Assembly: GCA_902597015.1 (NCBI GenBank)
Contig: CACJWQ010000003.1
Span: 38,628 to 102,627, forward strand
Length of the DNA stretch: 64,000 nucleotides
Direction: 5' to 3'
DNA from: an uncultured Alphaproteobacteria bacterium
GTDB taxonomy: Bacteria > Pseudomonadota > Alphaproteobacteria > HIMB59 > GCA-002718135
Below are positions 10,062-20,416 of this stretch, piece after piece. Position numbers and translations under genes: made by a program. Numbering within the stretch: position 1 is the stretch's first letter; every line of letters begins with the position of its first letter. The notes below the pieces were generated by a model, which saw only the letters and a program-made list of their open reading frames with translations, did no database searches and was not told the DNA's origin.

Positions 10062-11240
10062 ATGTTAAAATCAAATATCAGCTTTGCTGAAGAGCAACTC
10101 CTATCTTATTTGCCAAAAACTGGAAAATATTATGAAGCAAATAGAAATTACAGTGAAGACAGATCTAATAATAATACTACATCTCTATTATCTCCCTTCA
10201 TAAGATATAGGCTAATTTCTGAAGAACAAGTTTTGGGGGAAGTCTTAAAAAAACATGATCTTAGAGAATGTGAGAAATTTATCCAAGAAATTTATTGGAG
10301 AACTTATTGGAAAGGCTGGCTTGAACATAGACCTTCGGTTTATTCTGATTATTTAGAAGATAGAAATAAATTAATTGAAGAATTTGGAAATAAAAAATTT
10401 TATTTAAATGCAATTTCTGGAAATACAAATCTATCATTTTTTAATAATTGGGTAAATGATCTTAAAGAAAATGGATACTTGCATAACCATGTAAGAATGT
10501 GGTTTGCCTCAATTTGGATTTTTACTCTTAATTTACCTTGGCAACTTGGAGCAGATTTTTTTATGCAACATTTATTGGATGGCGATCCAGCATCTAATAC
10601 TCTATCATGGAGATGGGTTGCCGGTATACAGACTAAGGGTAAAAATTATTTGGCAAGAAAAAGTAATATAGAAAAATATAGTAATATTGAAATATCAGAT
10701 AATGAAATTTTAAATGAAAATGCAAATCCTTTAATTGAAGAAAAAATTTATAATGTAAATGAACTAAATTTAAATTCTGATTATAATCTTGAAGAGATAA
10801 AATATATTTTAATACCAACTGATGAATTAAATATTCTTAAAGATTTAAATCATAAAAAAGTAAATGTTTTTACAGGTTTGCCACTAGAAGATTATAATGA
10901 TCACTATTTCTCTGAAAAAATAATTAAACATATAAAAAGTATTTGTATTTCATGTTTCAGTGATGATGATTTTTATAAAAATATTAAAATTGATATTCAA
11001 TTTGAAAGTTATTTTGAAAATTTAGATAAATGGATAGAAAAATTTCAAATTCAAGAAATTTATTTACCCTATGTTACAAAGGGAAATTGGAAAAAAATTT
11101 ATAAAAAAATAATTACAAAATACCCATCAATTAATTTTATAATTTTTAATAGAAAATATGATCTTAATAGTTGGATTTTTTCAAAAAAAGGTTATTTCAA
11201 ATTTAAACAAAATATTCCAAATCTAATTACAAAAATTTAA
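10062..11240 (+). CDS. Photolyase/cryptochrome-like protein with N-terminal FAD-binding domain
   Basis: TSLLSPFIRYRLIS; EIYWRTYWKGW; LHNHVRMWFASIWIFTLNLPWQLGADFFMQHLLDGDPASNTLSWRWVAGIQTKGKNYLA match photolyase FAD-domain motifs. Confidence 0.8.
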   Translation: MLKSNISFAEEQLLSYLPKTGKYYEANRNYSEDRSNNNTTSLLSPFIRYRLISEEQVLGEVLKKHDLRECEKFIQEIYWRTYWKGWLEHRPSVYSDYLEDRNKLIEEFGNKKFYLNAISGNTNLSFFNNWVNDLKENGYLHNHVRMWFASIWIFTLNLPWQLGADFFMQHLLDGDPASNTLSWRWVAGIQTKGKNYLARKSNIEKYSNIEISDNEILNENANPLIEEKIYNVNELNLNSDYNLEEIKYILIPTDELNILKDLNHKKVNVFTGLPLEDYNDHYFSEKIIKHIKSICISCFSDDDFYKNIKIDIQFESYFENLDKWIEKFQIQEIYLPYVTKGNWKKIYKKIITKYPSINFIIFNRKYDLNSWIFSKKGYFKFKQNIPNLITKI

Positions 11241-11243
11241 ATT

Positions 11244-12188
11244 ATGAAGAATATACTTGAGATAAATAATGTAACTAAATTTTATAAAAATTCAGTTAAA
11301 GCATTAGAAAATGTAAATCTTAATATTAAAGAAGGAGAAATATTTGCTCTACTTGGACCAAATGGTGCAGGAAAATCAACACTGATAAACTCAATTTGTG
11401 GAATTGTAAATTTTAATACAGGAACAATAAAAATAAATAATATGGATATTGTTAAAAATTATCGAACTACTAGAAAAATAACAGGTATTGTTCCTCAAGA
11501 ATTAAATCTTGAATCTTTTGAAACTGTCTGGAATAATGTTAATTATTCTAGAGGTCTTTTTGGTAAGAAGCCTGACCATAATTATATAGAAAAGCTTTTA
11601 AAACAACTATCCTTATGGGACAAAAAAGATAATAAAATTAAAGAACTATCGGGTGGAATGAAAAGGAGGGTTCTGATAGCTAAAGCTTTATCTCACCAAC
11701 CTAAATTACTATTTTTAGATGAACCAACAGCTAGTGTGGATGTTGAATTACGAAAAGACATGTGGGATGTTGTAAAAAAATTAAATGAAGATGGGGTAAC
11801 AATTATTTTAACAACACATTATATTGAAGAAGCTGAAGAGTTAAGTGATAGAGTGGCAGTTATAAACGATGGTAAAATAATTTTAGTCGATGAAAAAGAT
11901 AAATTAATTAAAAAACTTGGAGAAAAAACAATTAAAATTGAATTATTTGAACCTATAGAAAAAATAAATGGTAATTTATCAAAATATAATTTTACTTTAG
12001 ATCAAACAAATAAAATTATCTCACATACCTATAATTTAAACTCAAACACAACTGATATTACTGAACTATTAAATGATGTAAAAAAAGATGGTTATGAAAT
12101 AAAAGATATTAATACTGAGCAAAGTTCACTGGAAGAGATTTTCATTAAACTAATAAAGGAAAATAATAATGAATTGGTACGGAATTAA
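11244..12188 (+). CDS. ABC transporter ATP-binding protein (ABC-2 type exporter)
   Basis: Walker A GPNGAGKST, signature LSGGMKRR, Walker B LLFLDEPT. Confidence 0.93.
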   Translation: MKNILEINNVTKFYKNSVKALENVNLNIKEGEIFALLGPNGAGKSTLINSICGIVNFNTGTIKINNMDIVKNYRTTRKITGIVPQELNLESFETVWNNVNYSRGLFGKKPDHNYIEKLLKQLSLWDKKDNKIKELSGGMKRRVLIAKALSHQPKLLFLDEPTASVDVELRKDMWDVVKKLNEDGVTIILTTHYIEEAEELSDRVAVINDGKIILVDEKDKLIKKLGEKTIKIELFEPIEKINGNLSKYNFTLDQTNKIISHTYNLNSNTTDITELLNDVKKDGYEIKDINTEQSSLEEIFIKLIKENNNELVRN

Positions 12189-12930
12189 AGCAATATATAT
12201 TCATGAAATGGAAAGGTTTAGAAGAACCTTATTCCAAAGTCTTGCCTCGCCAATAATCACAACTTCTCTTTACTTTGTAGTTTTTGGGTCTGCAATTGGT
12301 TCAAGAATTACAGAGATAGATGGAATAAATTATGGCTCTTATATCGTACCAGGAATGATTATGTTAACTATCTTGACTCAATCAATTTCAAATGCTTCTT
12401 TTGCTTTTTATTTTCCAAGATTTACAAATACTATTTATGAAATACTTGCTGCACCATTATCATCATTTGAGATAGTACTTGGTTTTGTAGGAGCCGCAGC
12501 ATCCAAATCATTAATAATTGGATGTGTAATTATCCTAACAGCTAATTTTTTTGTAGATGTAAGAATAGATCACCCTCTTCTCATGATGTTTTTTTTAATT
12601 CTAACATCCATTACATTTGCTTTATTTGGCTTTATAATTGGAATGTATGCCGAGGGCTTTGAAGGATTACAAATTATTCCAATTCTAATAATTACACCGT
12701 TAGTTTTTTTAGGTGGAAGTTTTTACTCTATTAATATGCTTCCAGAATTTTGGCAGAAAATATCATTACTTAATCCTGTTTTATATTTAATAAGCGGTTT
12801 CAGATATAGTTTTTATGAAGTTTCTGATGTATCACTACTTACAAGTACATTAACTATCCTAACAATTCTAATTGGATGCATAATATTTATCATATATACA
12901 TTTTCAAAAGGATATAGAATTAAAGATTAA
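12169..12930 (+). CDS. ABC-2 type transporter permease
   Basis: Six TM helices; NYGSYIVPGMIMLTILTQSISNASF; GGSFYSINMLPEFWQKISLLNPVLYLISGFRYS; overlaps the ATPase gene. Confidence 0.9.
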   Translation: MNWYGIKAIYIHEMERFRRTLFQSLASPIITTSLYFVVFGSAIGSRITEIDGINYGSYIVPGMIMLTILTQSISNASFAFYFPRFTNTIYEILAAPLSSFEIVLGFVGAAASKSLIIGCVIILTANFFVDVRIDHPLLMMFFLILTSITFALFGFIIGMYAEGFEGLQIIPILIITPLVFLGGSFYSINMLPEFWQKISLLNPVLYLISGFRYSFYEVSDVSLLTSTLTILTILIGCIIFIIYTFSKGYRIKD

Positions 12931-13725
12931 ATGATTGAAAAAAATACTAGTAATGAGTTTCAGAATAATGGAGTTGTATTACTAAAAAGAATTATTGATC
13001 AAAAATGGATTGAAGAACTAAGAAAGGGTGTTGAGCATAATTTTAAAAACCCAAGCAAATATAAATGTGTTTATGAAGAAGAAAATAATCAAGAGATATT
13101 TTATGATGATTATTGTAATTGGCAAAGAATAAAAGAGTATAGAAATTTTATTTTTAATTCTAATATTGCAAAAATTGCTGGCTCATTAATGAAATCTAAA
13201 AAAGTAAATTTATTCCATGAGCATGTTTTAATAAAAGAAAAAGGATCTAAAAAAAGAACACCGTGGCATCAAGATCAGGGGTATTACTGTGTACAAGGAA
13301 GAGATAATGTAAGTATTTGGATACCACTTGATAAAATTGATATTAATTCATCAATGGAATTCATACTAGGGTCACATAAGTGGGATAAAATATTTTTACC
13401 TACAAAATTTAAAGGTTATGATTATGATCATAAAGATAAAGAATTTGAAAAAATTCCAGATATTGAAAATAATAGAAAAGATTATGAAATAATATCCTAT
13501 GAATGTGAGCTAGGAGATGCCATAGCATTTAACTATGCAACAATTCATGCTGCATATGGTAATAATTCAAATAATAGAAGAAGAGCTTTTTCAGTGAGAT
13601 TTACTGGTGATGACGCAAGATATATTAAGAGGAAAGGTGAAATGTCTCCCCCATTTCCAAATATTAATCTCAAAAATAATGAGGTTTTAGATAGTGAAAC
13701 TTTTCCAGTCTTAATTTCTTCTTAA
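12931..13725 (+). CDS. Phytanoyl-CoA dioxygenase (PhyH) family protein
   Basis: TPWHQDQGYY (HxD), SIWIPLDKID, distal H in YATIHAAYGN, R in RRAFSVRFTGDD. Confidence 0.85.
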   Translation: MIEKNTSNEFQNNGVVLLKRIIDQKWIEELRKGVEHNFKNPSKYKCVYEEENNQEIFYDDYCNWQRIKEYRNFIFNSNIAKIAGSLMKSKKVNLFHEHVLIKEKGSKKRTPWHQDQGYYCVQGRDNVSIWIPLDKIDINSSMEFILGSHKWDKIFLPTKFKGYDYDHKDKEFEKIPDIENNRKDYEIISYECELGDAIAFNYATIHAAYGNNSNNRRRAFSVRFTGDDARYIKRKGEMSPPFPNINLKNNEVLDSETFPVLISS

Positions 13726-14547
13726 AAAATATATTAATGGCAGAGCTGTTGCATACATTATTAAACTATAAATAGCAGCAGGTATCAAATAAACCGTACT
13801 TGCAAAGAAAGTATTAGCTACAACAATTGCTAAAGTTCCATTTTGTAGCCCAACTTCCATCAACCAACATCTGAATGTTTCTTTGGAAGATTTAAATGTA
13901 TTAGATAATAAATAAACAATGATCATCATTATAATATTTAAAAATAACATAACCAAACCTGCTTGAGCAAAGTAAGTAATAACATTTTCTCTTTGAGATA
14001 ATATTGCTCCAATAAGAACTAAAACAAATAAAATTATTGATATATTTTTTGCTATTTTTTCAAATGAAGATAGTACTCCACTTAATAAAACTCCAACAAT
14101 AACTGGTATTGTAACAATTAAAAACATTTGTGATGCAACACTAAATAACGACTGTCCCTCATTAATACTTCCCATGTCAAGAACACTTAATGATATCATT
14201 AATATTAATGGAACCGTAATTACGCATAAAATACTGTTTATTGCCGTCAAAGATATTGAAAGAGCAATATTTCCTTTTGCAAATGATGTTAAAACATTAC
14301 TGGTTACACCACCAGGTGCAGCTGCAAGAATCATCACTCCAATTGCAAGCTCTGGAGATAAAGGCCAAAACATAACAATTAATAATGCAACTATTGGAAG
14401 AATAATAATTTGAAAAAATAATCCGATAAGAAAATCTCTTGGTTTAAAGAAAACTCTAGTAAAATCACTGAGACTTAAACCTAAACCCAATGAAAACATA
14501 ATGAAAGCTAGAGAAAGAGGCAGTATTACGTCAGTTACAATTCCCAT
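13711..14547 (-). CDS. Bile acid:sodium symporter (BASS) family transporter
   Basis: MILAAAPGGVTSNVLTSFAKGNIALSISLTAINSILCVITVP; LQNGTLAIVVANTFF. Confidence 0.9.
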   Translation of the reverse strand: MGIVTDVILPLSLAFIMFSLGLGLSLSDFTRVFFKPRDFLIGLFFQIIILPIVALLIVMFWPLSPELAIGVMILAAAPGGVTSNVLTSFAKGNIALSISLTAINSILCVITVPLILMISLSVLDMGSINEGQSLFSVASQMFLIVTIPVIVGVLLSGVLSSFEKIAKNISIILFVLVLIGAILSQRENVITYFAQAGLVMLFLNIIMMIIVYLLSNTFKSSKETFRCWLMEVGLQNGTLAIVVANTFFASTVYLIPAAIYSLIMYATALPLIYFLRRN

Positions 14548-14593
14548 AAAATTTATTTAACATTTGTTTGCTTATAAAAAAATATAAATTTAT

Positions 14594-14989
14594 TTAGATT
14601 TTTGATAATTGCAATTTATCAAGCATTTCAATAGGCATTTTTACAATTTTACCTTTATCATTTACAGGAGTTATTAAAATCTTCGAATCAATTAATAAAT
14701 TTTTTTCTCTAAATATAGACTGATTAAAAATTATTTTTACTTTTGAAATTTCGTGAATTTTTGTTTCAACATCTAAGATATCTTCAAAATATGCAGGTAA
14801 TTTAAAATCAATATCGATATGTTTAACTACAAAGTAAAAATTAAGTGATTGGAGTAGGTTTTGATGATTATAACCCAATTTATATAAGAATTCTGACCTA
14901 CCCCTCTCTAAATATTTTAAATAATTTGAATGATATACTCTGCCTGATGCATCGGTATCTTCATAGTAAACTTTAATTTTATAATTCAT
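14594..14989 (-). CDS. Acyl-CoA thioesterase, YbgC/FadM hotdog family
   Basis: VYYEDTDASGRVYHSNYLKYLERGRSEFL signature. Confidence 0.92.
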   Translation of the reverse strand: MNYKIKVYYEDTDASGRVYHSNYLKYLERGRSEFLYKLGYNHQNLLQSLNFYFVVKHIDIDFKLPAYFEDILDVETKIHEISKVKIIFNQSIFREKNLLIDSKILITPVNDKGKIVKMPIEMLDKLQLSKI

Positions 14990-16100
14990 AATATTGATTT
15001 AGGTAATTGTTTGACATTTCAGAAAGATTAAAACCGATACCTATTGATGAATTTAATAAAAGATTACCATCTCTTATTTTGACAGCAGGTTTCAAAATAT
15101 CAGTTCTGAGTGCATTTTCATTAATATCATATTCTAAAAAACCACTTTGATTAATTGCAGACATTAAATGCGCTGAAGTAACCAAGCCTACAGCACCACC
15201 TAAATAATGTAGATATAATTTATCAGTAACTATTTTATCTTTTAAACTTATTATTTGAGAAACACCTCCATACCTAGCAATATCTGGTTGTAAAAATTTA
15301 ATTGAAGTATCATCATTTAATTTAACAAAGTTATTTATTTGAGTAATATTTTCACCAAAGGCTAAATTTTTATGATTATTTATTAAATTAATAATTTCAT
15401 TAAAAGAATTATCAGCACTAATTGGCTCTTCTAACCAATAATATCTGAACTGATTTAATGCTTTAATATTTGAGTGAACTTTATCTATTTTCCAAGCTTG
15501 ATTTACATCAATCATATAATCTTCAGAATCACTTAAAATTTTCTCAATTGATGCTAAACTTGAAATATCATCATTTAAATCATAACCAATTTTTATTTTA
15601 AATTTTTTTATTCCTAATTTTCTTGCTTCACTAATTCTTTCTTGGTGTTCGTCTCTATTAATTCCACTAGCATAAACTTGAATCTTATCTGAAGAATTAC
15701 TATTAATTAATTTGTTTAAAGGTATTTTTTTATTTTTTGAAAATAAGTCCCAACAAGCACAATCTATTCCGGAAATAATATTACTAAAAGCTCCATAATC
15801 ACCACTTTGAATTTTTATTGAATTAAATTTATCACAAAAAAAATCATAAGGATCACTAGGTTTTTCAAAATTAAAATTTTTAAGTAAATTTACAAAATAA
15901 TCTTTGAAAATTTCAAATCTATATCTACCAGCATGATTTGGGAAATTACACCATATTTCACCAAATCCACTGTTGTTATTTTGATCAATTAATTCAACTA
16001 CTAACGATGATCTAAAAGTCATTCTGCCGAATGAAGATAAAACTGGATTTTTATTCTTATACTTAAATAAGTGAATTTTGATTTTATTTACTTTAATCAT
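14979..16100 (-). CDS. Enolase superfamily enzyme (mandelate racemase / muconate lactonizing enzyme-like)
   Basis: KKFKIKIGYDL, MIDVNQAWK, YYWLEEPISADNS, FGENI, LQPDIARYGGVSQI. Confidence 0.87.
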   Translation of the reverse strand: MIKVNKIKIHLFKYKNKNPVLSSFGRMTFRSSLVVELIDQNNNSGFGEIWCNFPNHAGRYRFEIFKDYFVNLLKNFNFEKPSDPYDFFCDKFNSIKIQSGDYGAFSNIISGIDCACWDLFSKNKKIPLNKLINSNSSDKIQVYASGINRDEHQERISEARKLGIKKFKIKIGYDLNDDISSLASIEKILSDSEDYMIDVNQAWKIDKVHSNIKALNQFRYYWLEEPISADNSFNEIINLINNHKNLAFGENITQINNFVKLNDDTSIKFLQPDIARYGGVSQIISLKDKIVTDKLYLHYLGGAVGLVTSAHLMSAINQSGFLEYDINENALRTDILKPAVKIRDGNLLLNSSIGIGFNLSEMSNNYLNQYYEL

Positions 16101-16237
16101 TAAATTAGCAAATCATATATTGATTTTCTTTTATCTACATAAACTATCAATAATTGACATAATTAAAATCATAAATTTTAAAGAGAAATCCTCGTTACAT
16201 TGAAAAAAATGCAATAATCACTAAATAGCATTACGAA

Positions 16238-16813
16238 ATGACTGATTATTTAGACTCTATAATTAAAAGAGATCCAGCTGCAAGAAGCAAGCTAAGTATC
16301 GTGCTTACATACCCAGGAGTGAAGTCTGTTTTCTTTCATAGAATAGCAAACAATCTATGGAATTTAAATCTTTACACTTTAGCAAGAATAGTTTCTCAAT
16401 TTAGTCGTTTTTTAACAGGGATTGAAATTCATCCAGCAGCTAAAATAGGTAAAAACCTATTTATTGATCATGGTATGGGAACTGTAATTGGAGAAACAAG
16501 CATAATTGGAGATAATGTTACTTTATATCATGGTGTTACACTTGGAGGAATTAGTCCAGCAGAAAATTCCAATGATCAAAGAGATACAAAAAGACATCCA
16601 ACAATAGAGGATAATGTAATCATAGGATGTGGAGCAAGTATTCTTGGCCCAATTAATATAGGGAGTTGTGCAAGAGTTGGAGCTAATACAGTAGTATTAA
16701 AAGATGTTCCCCCTTATGCAACAATGGTAGGAAATCCAGTTAAAAATATTAATATTAATAAGGATACTTCATTTAATCCATATGGTGTAAGAGATATTGA
16801 TGATAACAAATAA
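16238..16813 (+). CDS. cysE: Serine O-acetyltransferase
   Basis: Hexapeptide repeats: [44 protein letters not shown]...[20 protein letters not shown]. Confidence 0.92.
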   Translation: MTDYLDSIIKRDPAARSKLSIVLTYPGVKSVFFHRIANNLWNLNLYTLARIVSQFSRFLTGIEIHPAAKIGKNLFIDHGMGTVIGETSIIGDNVTLYHGVTLGGISPAENSNDQRDTKRHPTIEDNVIIGCGASILGPINIGSCARVGANTVVLKDVPPYATMVGNPVKNININKDTSFNPYGVRDIDDNK

Positions 16814-17798
16814 TGTTACTCAATTAATTGGTAACACCCCCCTATTAAAATTAAAATACCCTTCAGAGATTTCAGGTTGTGAAATATACGGTAAAGCTGA
16901 ATTTATGAATCCAGCTGGTTCAGTGAAAGATAGAACAGCACTTGGTATTATCGAGGATGCAGAAGAAAGAAAATTATTAGAACCAGGTGGAACTGTCGTT
17001 GAAGGTACTTTTGGGAATACAGGAATAGGCTTAGCATTAGTTTGTAATGCAAAAAATTATAATCTAGAAATTGTAATGCCTAACATAACCGTTCAATCTA
17101 AAAGAGATATACTAAAAAATATGGGAGCAAAACTTCATTTAGTTGATGCAAAACCATATTCCGATTCTGGTAACTATCAAAAAGTTTCGCAGCAATTAGC
17201 TAAAGATATTGAAAAACAAACAGGTAAAAAAACTTTTTGGGCTGGTCAATTTGAAAATTTAGCTAACTACAAATTTCATGAAAAAACAACATCTGCAGAA
17301 ATTTTTAAACAAACAGATGGTAAAATAGATGGTTTCACATGTGCAATTGGAACTGGAGGAACTTTAACTGGTGTGAGTGTTGGGTTAAAATCAAAAAATA
17401 AAAAAATTATTATCGCTTGTACAGATTCACAAGGATCATCAATGTTTAATTATTTTACTAATGGTAAACCAGAAAAAAAAGGAGAGGAATCAATTACTGA
17501 AGGTATTGGACAAGCCAGAGTAACAAAAAATTTAGAAAATTGTCTTGTAGACCAATCATTTTTTGTTTCCGATCAAGAATGTATGGAAATGCTATTTAAA
17601 ATTATGAAAACAGACGGATTATTTCTAGGATTAAGTTCTGGAGTAAATATATGCGGTGCAGTAAAACTGGCCAAATCAATGGGTAAAGGAAAAAAAATTG
17701 CGACAATACTTTGTGATGATGCAAATAAATATTATGATAAGATGTTTAATAAAGAATATTTGATTTCCAAAAATTTACCTTATGCCGATTGGATGTAA
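16797..17798 (+). CDS. cysK: Cysteine synthase (O-acetylserine sulfhydrylase family)
   Basis: [42 protein letters not shown]; overlaps cysE 3' end. Confidence 0.88.
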   Translation: MMITNNVTQLIGNTPLLKLKYPSEISGCEIYGKAEFMNPAGSVKDRTALGIIEDAEERKLLEPGGTVVEGTFGNTGIGLALVCNAKNYNLEIVMPNITVQSKRDILKNMGAKLHLVDAKPYSDSGNYQKVSQQLAKDIEKQTGKKTFWAGQFENLANYKFHEKTTSAEIFKQTDGKIDGFTCAIGTGGTLTGVSVGLKSKNKKIIIACTDSQGSSMFNYFTNGKPEKKGEESITEGIGQARVTKNLENCLVDQSFFVSDQECMEMLFKIMKTDGLFLGLSSGVNICGAVKLAKSMGKGKKIATILCDDANKYYDKMFNKEYLISKNLPYADWM

Positions 17799-17800
17799 TA

Positions 17801-18961
17801 ATGAAAACTAAAGATAAAAAATTTAATTCTAAAGTAATTCATTCAGGTCATGGCGCTGATGAAACTACTGGTGCAGTAATGCCTCCTATTCATCTTTCAT
17901 CGACTTTTAAGCAAAATTCTCCTGGTGACTTTACTTATGAATATGCAAGAACAGGAAACCCAACAAGAGATATATTAGAAAAGTTATTAGTTGAATTGGA
18001 GGATGGTAAATTTGCTTATGCTTTTAGCTCAGGTATGGCAGCAATTTCTGCATTATCGGATGCTTTAGGTAAAAAATATTCAATTATTTGTAGCGATGAT
18101 GTTTACGGTGGAACAAGAAGAATATTTGATAAAATTAAAACAGTGAATCAAGAAGTGGAAGTAACATATGCCGATCTTAGTAAAGAAAATAATTGGCAAG
18201 GTCATCTAAAAGAAAATACGAAAATGATTTGGGTTGAGACGCCCTCTAACCCATTACTAAAAATTATAGATATAAAAAAAATTAGAGAAAGCTTGAAAGA
18301 TGATAATATCATTATAATCTGTGATAATACTTTTGCATCACCATATAATCAGCAACCATTAAATTCTGGAGCTGATGTTGTTATACATTCGTCAACTAAA
18401 TATCTTGGTGGGCATTCTGATATAATAGGTGGTGCATTAATTATAAATGATAATAAAATTTTAGCTGATAAAATTAAATATATTCAAAATGCAGTTGGTG
18501 CTGTTCCCAGTCCCTTTGATTGTTATTTACTTATTCGATCAATTAAGACACTTGCTGTAAGAATGGAGAGACACAATAATAACGCCTTAGAAATTGCTAA
18601 TTATTTATTAAAACATCCTAAAATTAAGAATGTATTTTACCCTGGACTAGAAAATAACCCAAGTTATGAAATTGCAAAAAAACAAATGAGCGGATTTGGA
18701 GGAATATTATCAATTGAATTGATGGGTGATATTAATTCAGCAAAAAAATTTCTTGAAACAATTCAAATATTTACACTAGCAGAAAGTTTGGGTGGGGTTG
18801 AAAGTTTAATTGAGCATCCAGCTATAATGACACATGCATCAATAGATAAAAAAATTAGAGATGAATTAGGAATTTCTGATACCCTAATAAGACTTTCAAT
18901 TGGGATTGAAGATATTTCAGACTTAAAGAAATCTTTAGATGATGCTCTAAAAAATATTTAA
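17801..18961 (+). CDS. Cys/Met metabolism PLP-dependent enzyme (cystathionine gamma-synthase / lyase-like)
   Basis: VIHSGHGADETTGAVMPPIHLSSTF, SSGMAAISAL, HSSTKYLGGHSDIIGG; ATG at 17801 preferred over track start 17789. Confidence 0.9.
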   Translation: MKTKDKKFNSKVIHSGHGADETTGAVMPPIHLSSTFKQNSPGDFTYEYARTGNPTRDILEKLLVELEDGKFAYAFSSGMAAISALSDALGKKYSIICSDDVYGGTRRIFDKIKTVNQEVEVTYADLSKENNWQGHLKENTKMIWVETPSNPLLKIIDIKKIRESLKDDNIIIICDNTFASPYNQQPLNSGADVVIHSSTKYLGGHSDIIGGALIINDNKILADKIKYIQNAVGAVPSPFDCYLLIRSIKTLAVRMERHNNNALEIANYLLKHPKIKNVFYPGLENNPSYEIAKKQMSGFGGILSIELMGDINSAKKFLETIQIFTLAESLGGVESLIEHPAIMTHASIDKKIRDELGISDTLIRLSIGIEDISDLKKSLDDALKNI

Positions 18962-19326
18962 ATTATTTTTTTCAAATCTGGAGGTGAATAATTAGGACCC
19001 TTCATAACCTTACCAAATTCATTATAAATTGGCTTACCTTCCTCTGAAAGTTTACTCATATTACTACGATGAACTTCGTTAAAACATTTATCCAGATCTA
19101 TACCAAAAGCAGCACCCGCTCCGTATGTTACAACTAAAATATCAGTTAATGCATCAGCAACTTCAACGATATCATTATCATTAATTGCATCTTTTAATTC
19201 ATTAAATTCTTCATCAATCAATTTTTTTCTTAATTCAACAATTTTATTTTCTGGAAATTCAGCACTAGTTTTTACTTCTTGACCAAAAGTTGTCATAAAT
19301 TCTTTTACTTTTTCAAAATTTGTCAT
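18958..19326 (-). CDS. MazG-like / phosphoribosyl-ATP pyrophosphohydrolase-like protein
   Basis: LRKKLIDEEFNELKDAINDNDIVEVADALTDILVVTYGAGAAFGIDLDKCFNEVHRSNMSK; start trimmed to MTNF. Confidence 0.83.
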   Translation of the reverse strand: MTNFEKVKEFMTTFGQEVKTSAEFPENKIVELRKKLIDEEFNELKDAINDNDIVEVADALTDILVVTYGAGAAFGIDLDKCFNEVHRSNMSKLSEEGKPIYNEFGKVMKGPNYSPPDLKKII

Positions 19327-19344
19327 TTTATCTCCCAATAATAT

Positions 19345-20373
19345 TTATTTATAAAAAATATCGTTGTAAGTCACAACTATAAAGAGAAAAGATATTATTG
19401 TTATCCCCACAGCCAAATAAACTCTTGTAATAAACTCAGGAAGAGAGTTTGAAAAAATTCTTCTAATAATAAAATACATTATATGACCACCATCTAAAAG
19501 AGGAATAGGAAGCAAATTAAATAAGCCTACAAATAAAGAAATTATTATAAATAAAAAAAGTACTCCCCTTACTTGATCAAGCATCATTTGATCTGCATTT
19601 TTTACAATTCCTATAGGTCCAGCTAACTGATCTCCTAATGTATTTTCTTTATATGACTGTTGAAGGAATGAAAAAGAAGCTACATAGTACGTGGGAATAA
19701 ATAAAGAAGAATTTTTTATTGAATCAATTAAATTATATTTATCAATAATAGGATTTTGAGGTGAAGATATTCCAATAATATACCTATTTAATTCTGAATT
19801 AAATTTTAGATTAAAGTTTTTTTCAATTATCTGATTATTTCTTTCAATTAAAATATTAATTATTGGATTATTACCAATTGCTTTTGGTATATCAGAAAAC
19901 TCTTCAATATTAATATTGTTTATCTCAAGTATTTTATCACCTTCTCTAAGATCATTTTCAAAAGCAGATGAATTTTCACTGACTGATCCAATAATTGGCA
20001 TTAAAGTCACAATTCCAAAAAAGAAAAATATGCAAAATAGAGCAAACCATGCACTAAAAATATTAAAAATGCTTCCTGCTAAAAGTACTATTATTTTTTG
20101 AAAAAGTGTAAGGGATTGAAAGGATCCTTTTTCATCGTTAAGGTTTGGAGAAAATATATTATCAAGTCCTTTGATTTTTACATATCCACCCAATGGAATA
20201 GGAGATAATTTCCATGTAGTGCCATTTTTATCAGTAAATTTTAAAAGTGGTTTGCCAAAACCGATTGAGAAGTCAGTAACTTCAGCTTTAAACCATCTAG
20301 CAACTATATAATGTCCGTATTCATGGATTGCGACCAGGACTAAAAAAACTAAAATAAGATTAATATAAATCAT
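19345..20373 (-). CDS. rseP: M50 site-2 protease, RseP-like zinc metalloprotease
   Basis: HEYGHYIVARWF (HExxH), DFSIGFGKPL, PLGGYVKIKG, NLLPIPLLDGGHIMYF; one PDZ-like region. Confidence 0.88.
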   Translation of the reverse strand: MIYINLILVFLVLVAIHEYGHYIVARWFKAEVTDFSIGFGKPLLKFTDKNGTTWKLSPIPLGGYVKIKGLDNIFSPNLNDEKGSFQSLTLFQKIIVLLAGSIFNIFSAWFALFCIFFFFGIVTLMPIIGSVSENSSAFENDLREGDKILEINNINIEEFSDIPKAIGNNPIINILIERNNQIIEKNFNLKFNSELNRYIIGISSPQNPIIDKYNLIDSIKNSSLFIPTYYVASFSFLQQSYKENTLGDQLAGPIGIVKNADQMMLDQVRGVLFLFIIISLFVGLFNLLPIPLLDGGHIMYFIIRRIFSNSLPEFITRVYLAVGITIISFLFIVVTYNDIFYK

Positions 20374-20416
20374 AATTGTTATTAAATTAGTGTTTTAATT
20401 TATTGATAAATAGTAT

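Noticed and set aside
10633-10818. Minus-strand ORF of 61 aa
   Set aside because: Antisense within the photolyase-like gene; low-complexity composition.
14174-14413. Plus-strand ORF of 79 aa
   Set aside because: Antisense to BASS transporter gene.
16101-16237. Possible riboswitch upstream of cysE
   Set aside because: AT-rich leader without recognisable SAM, TPP or cobalamin aptamer motifs.
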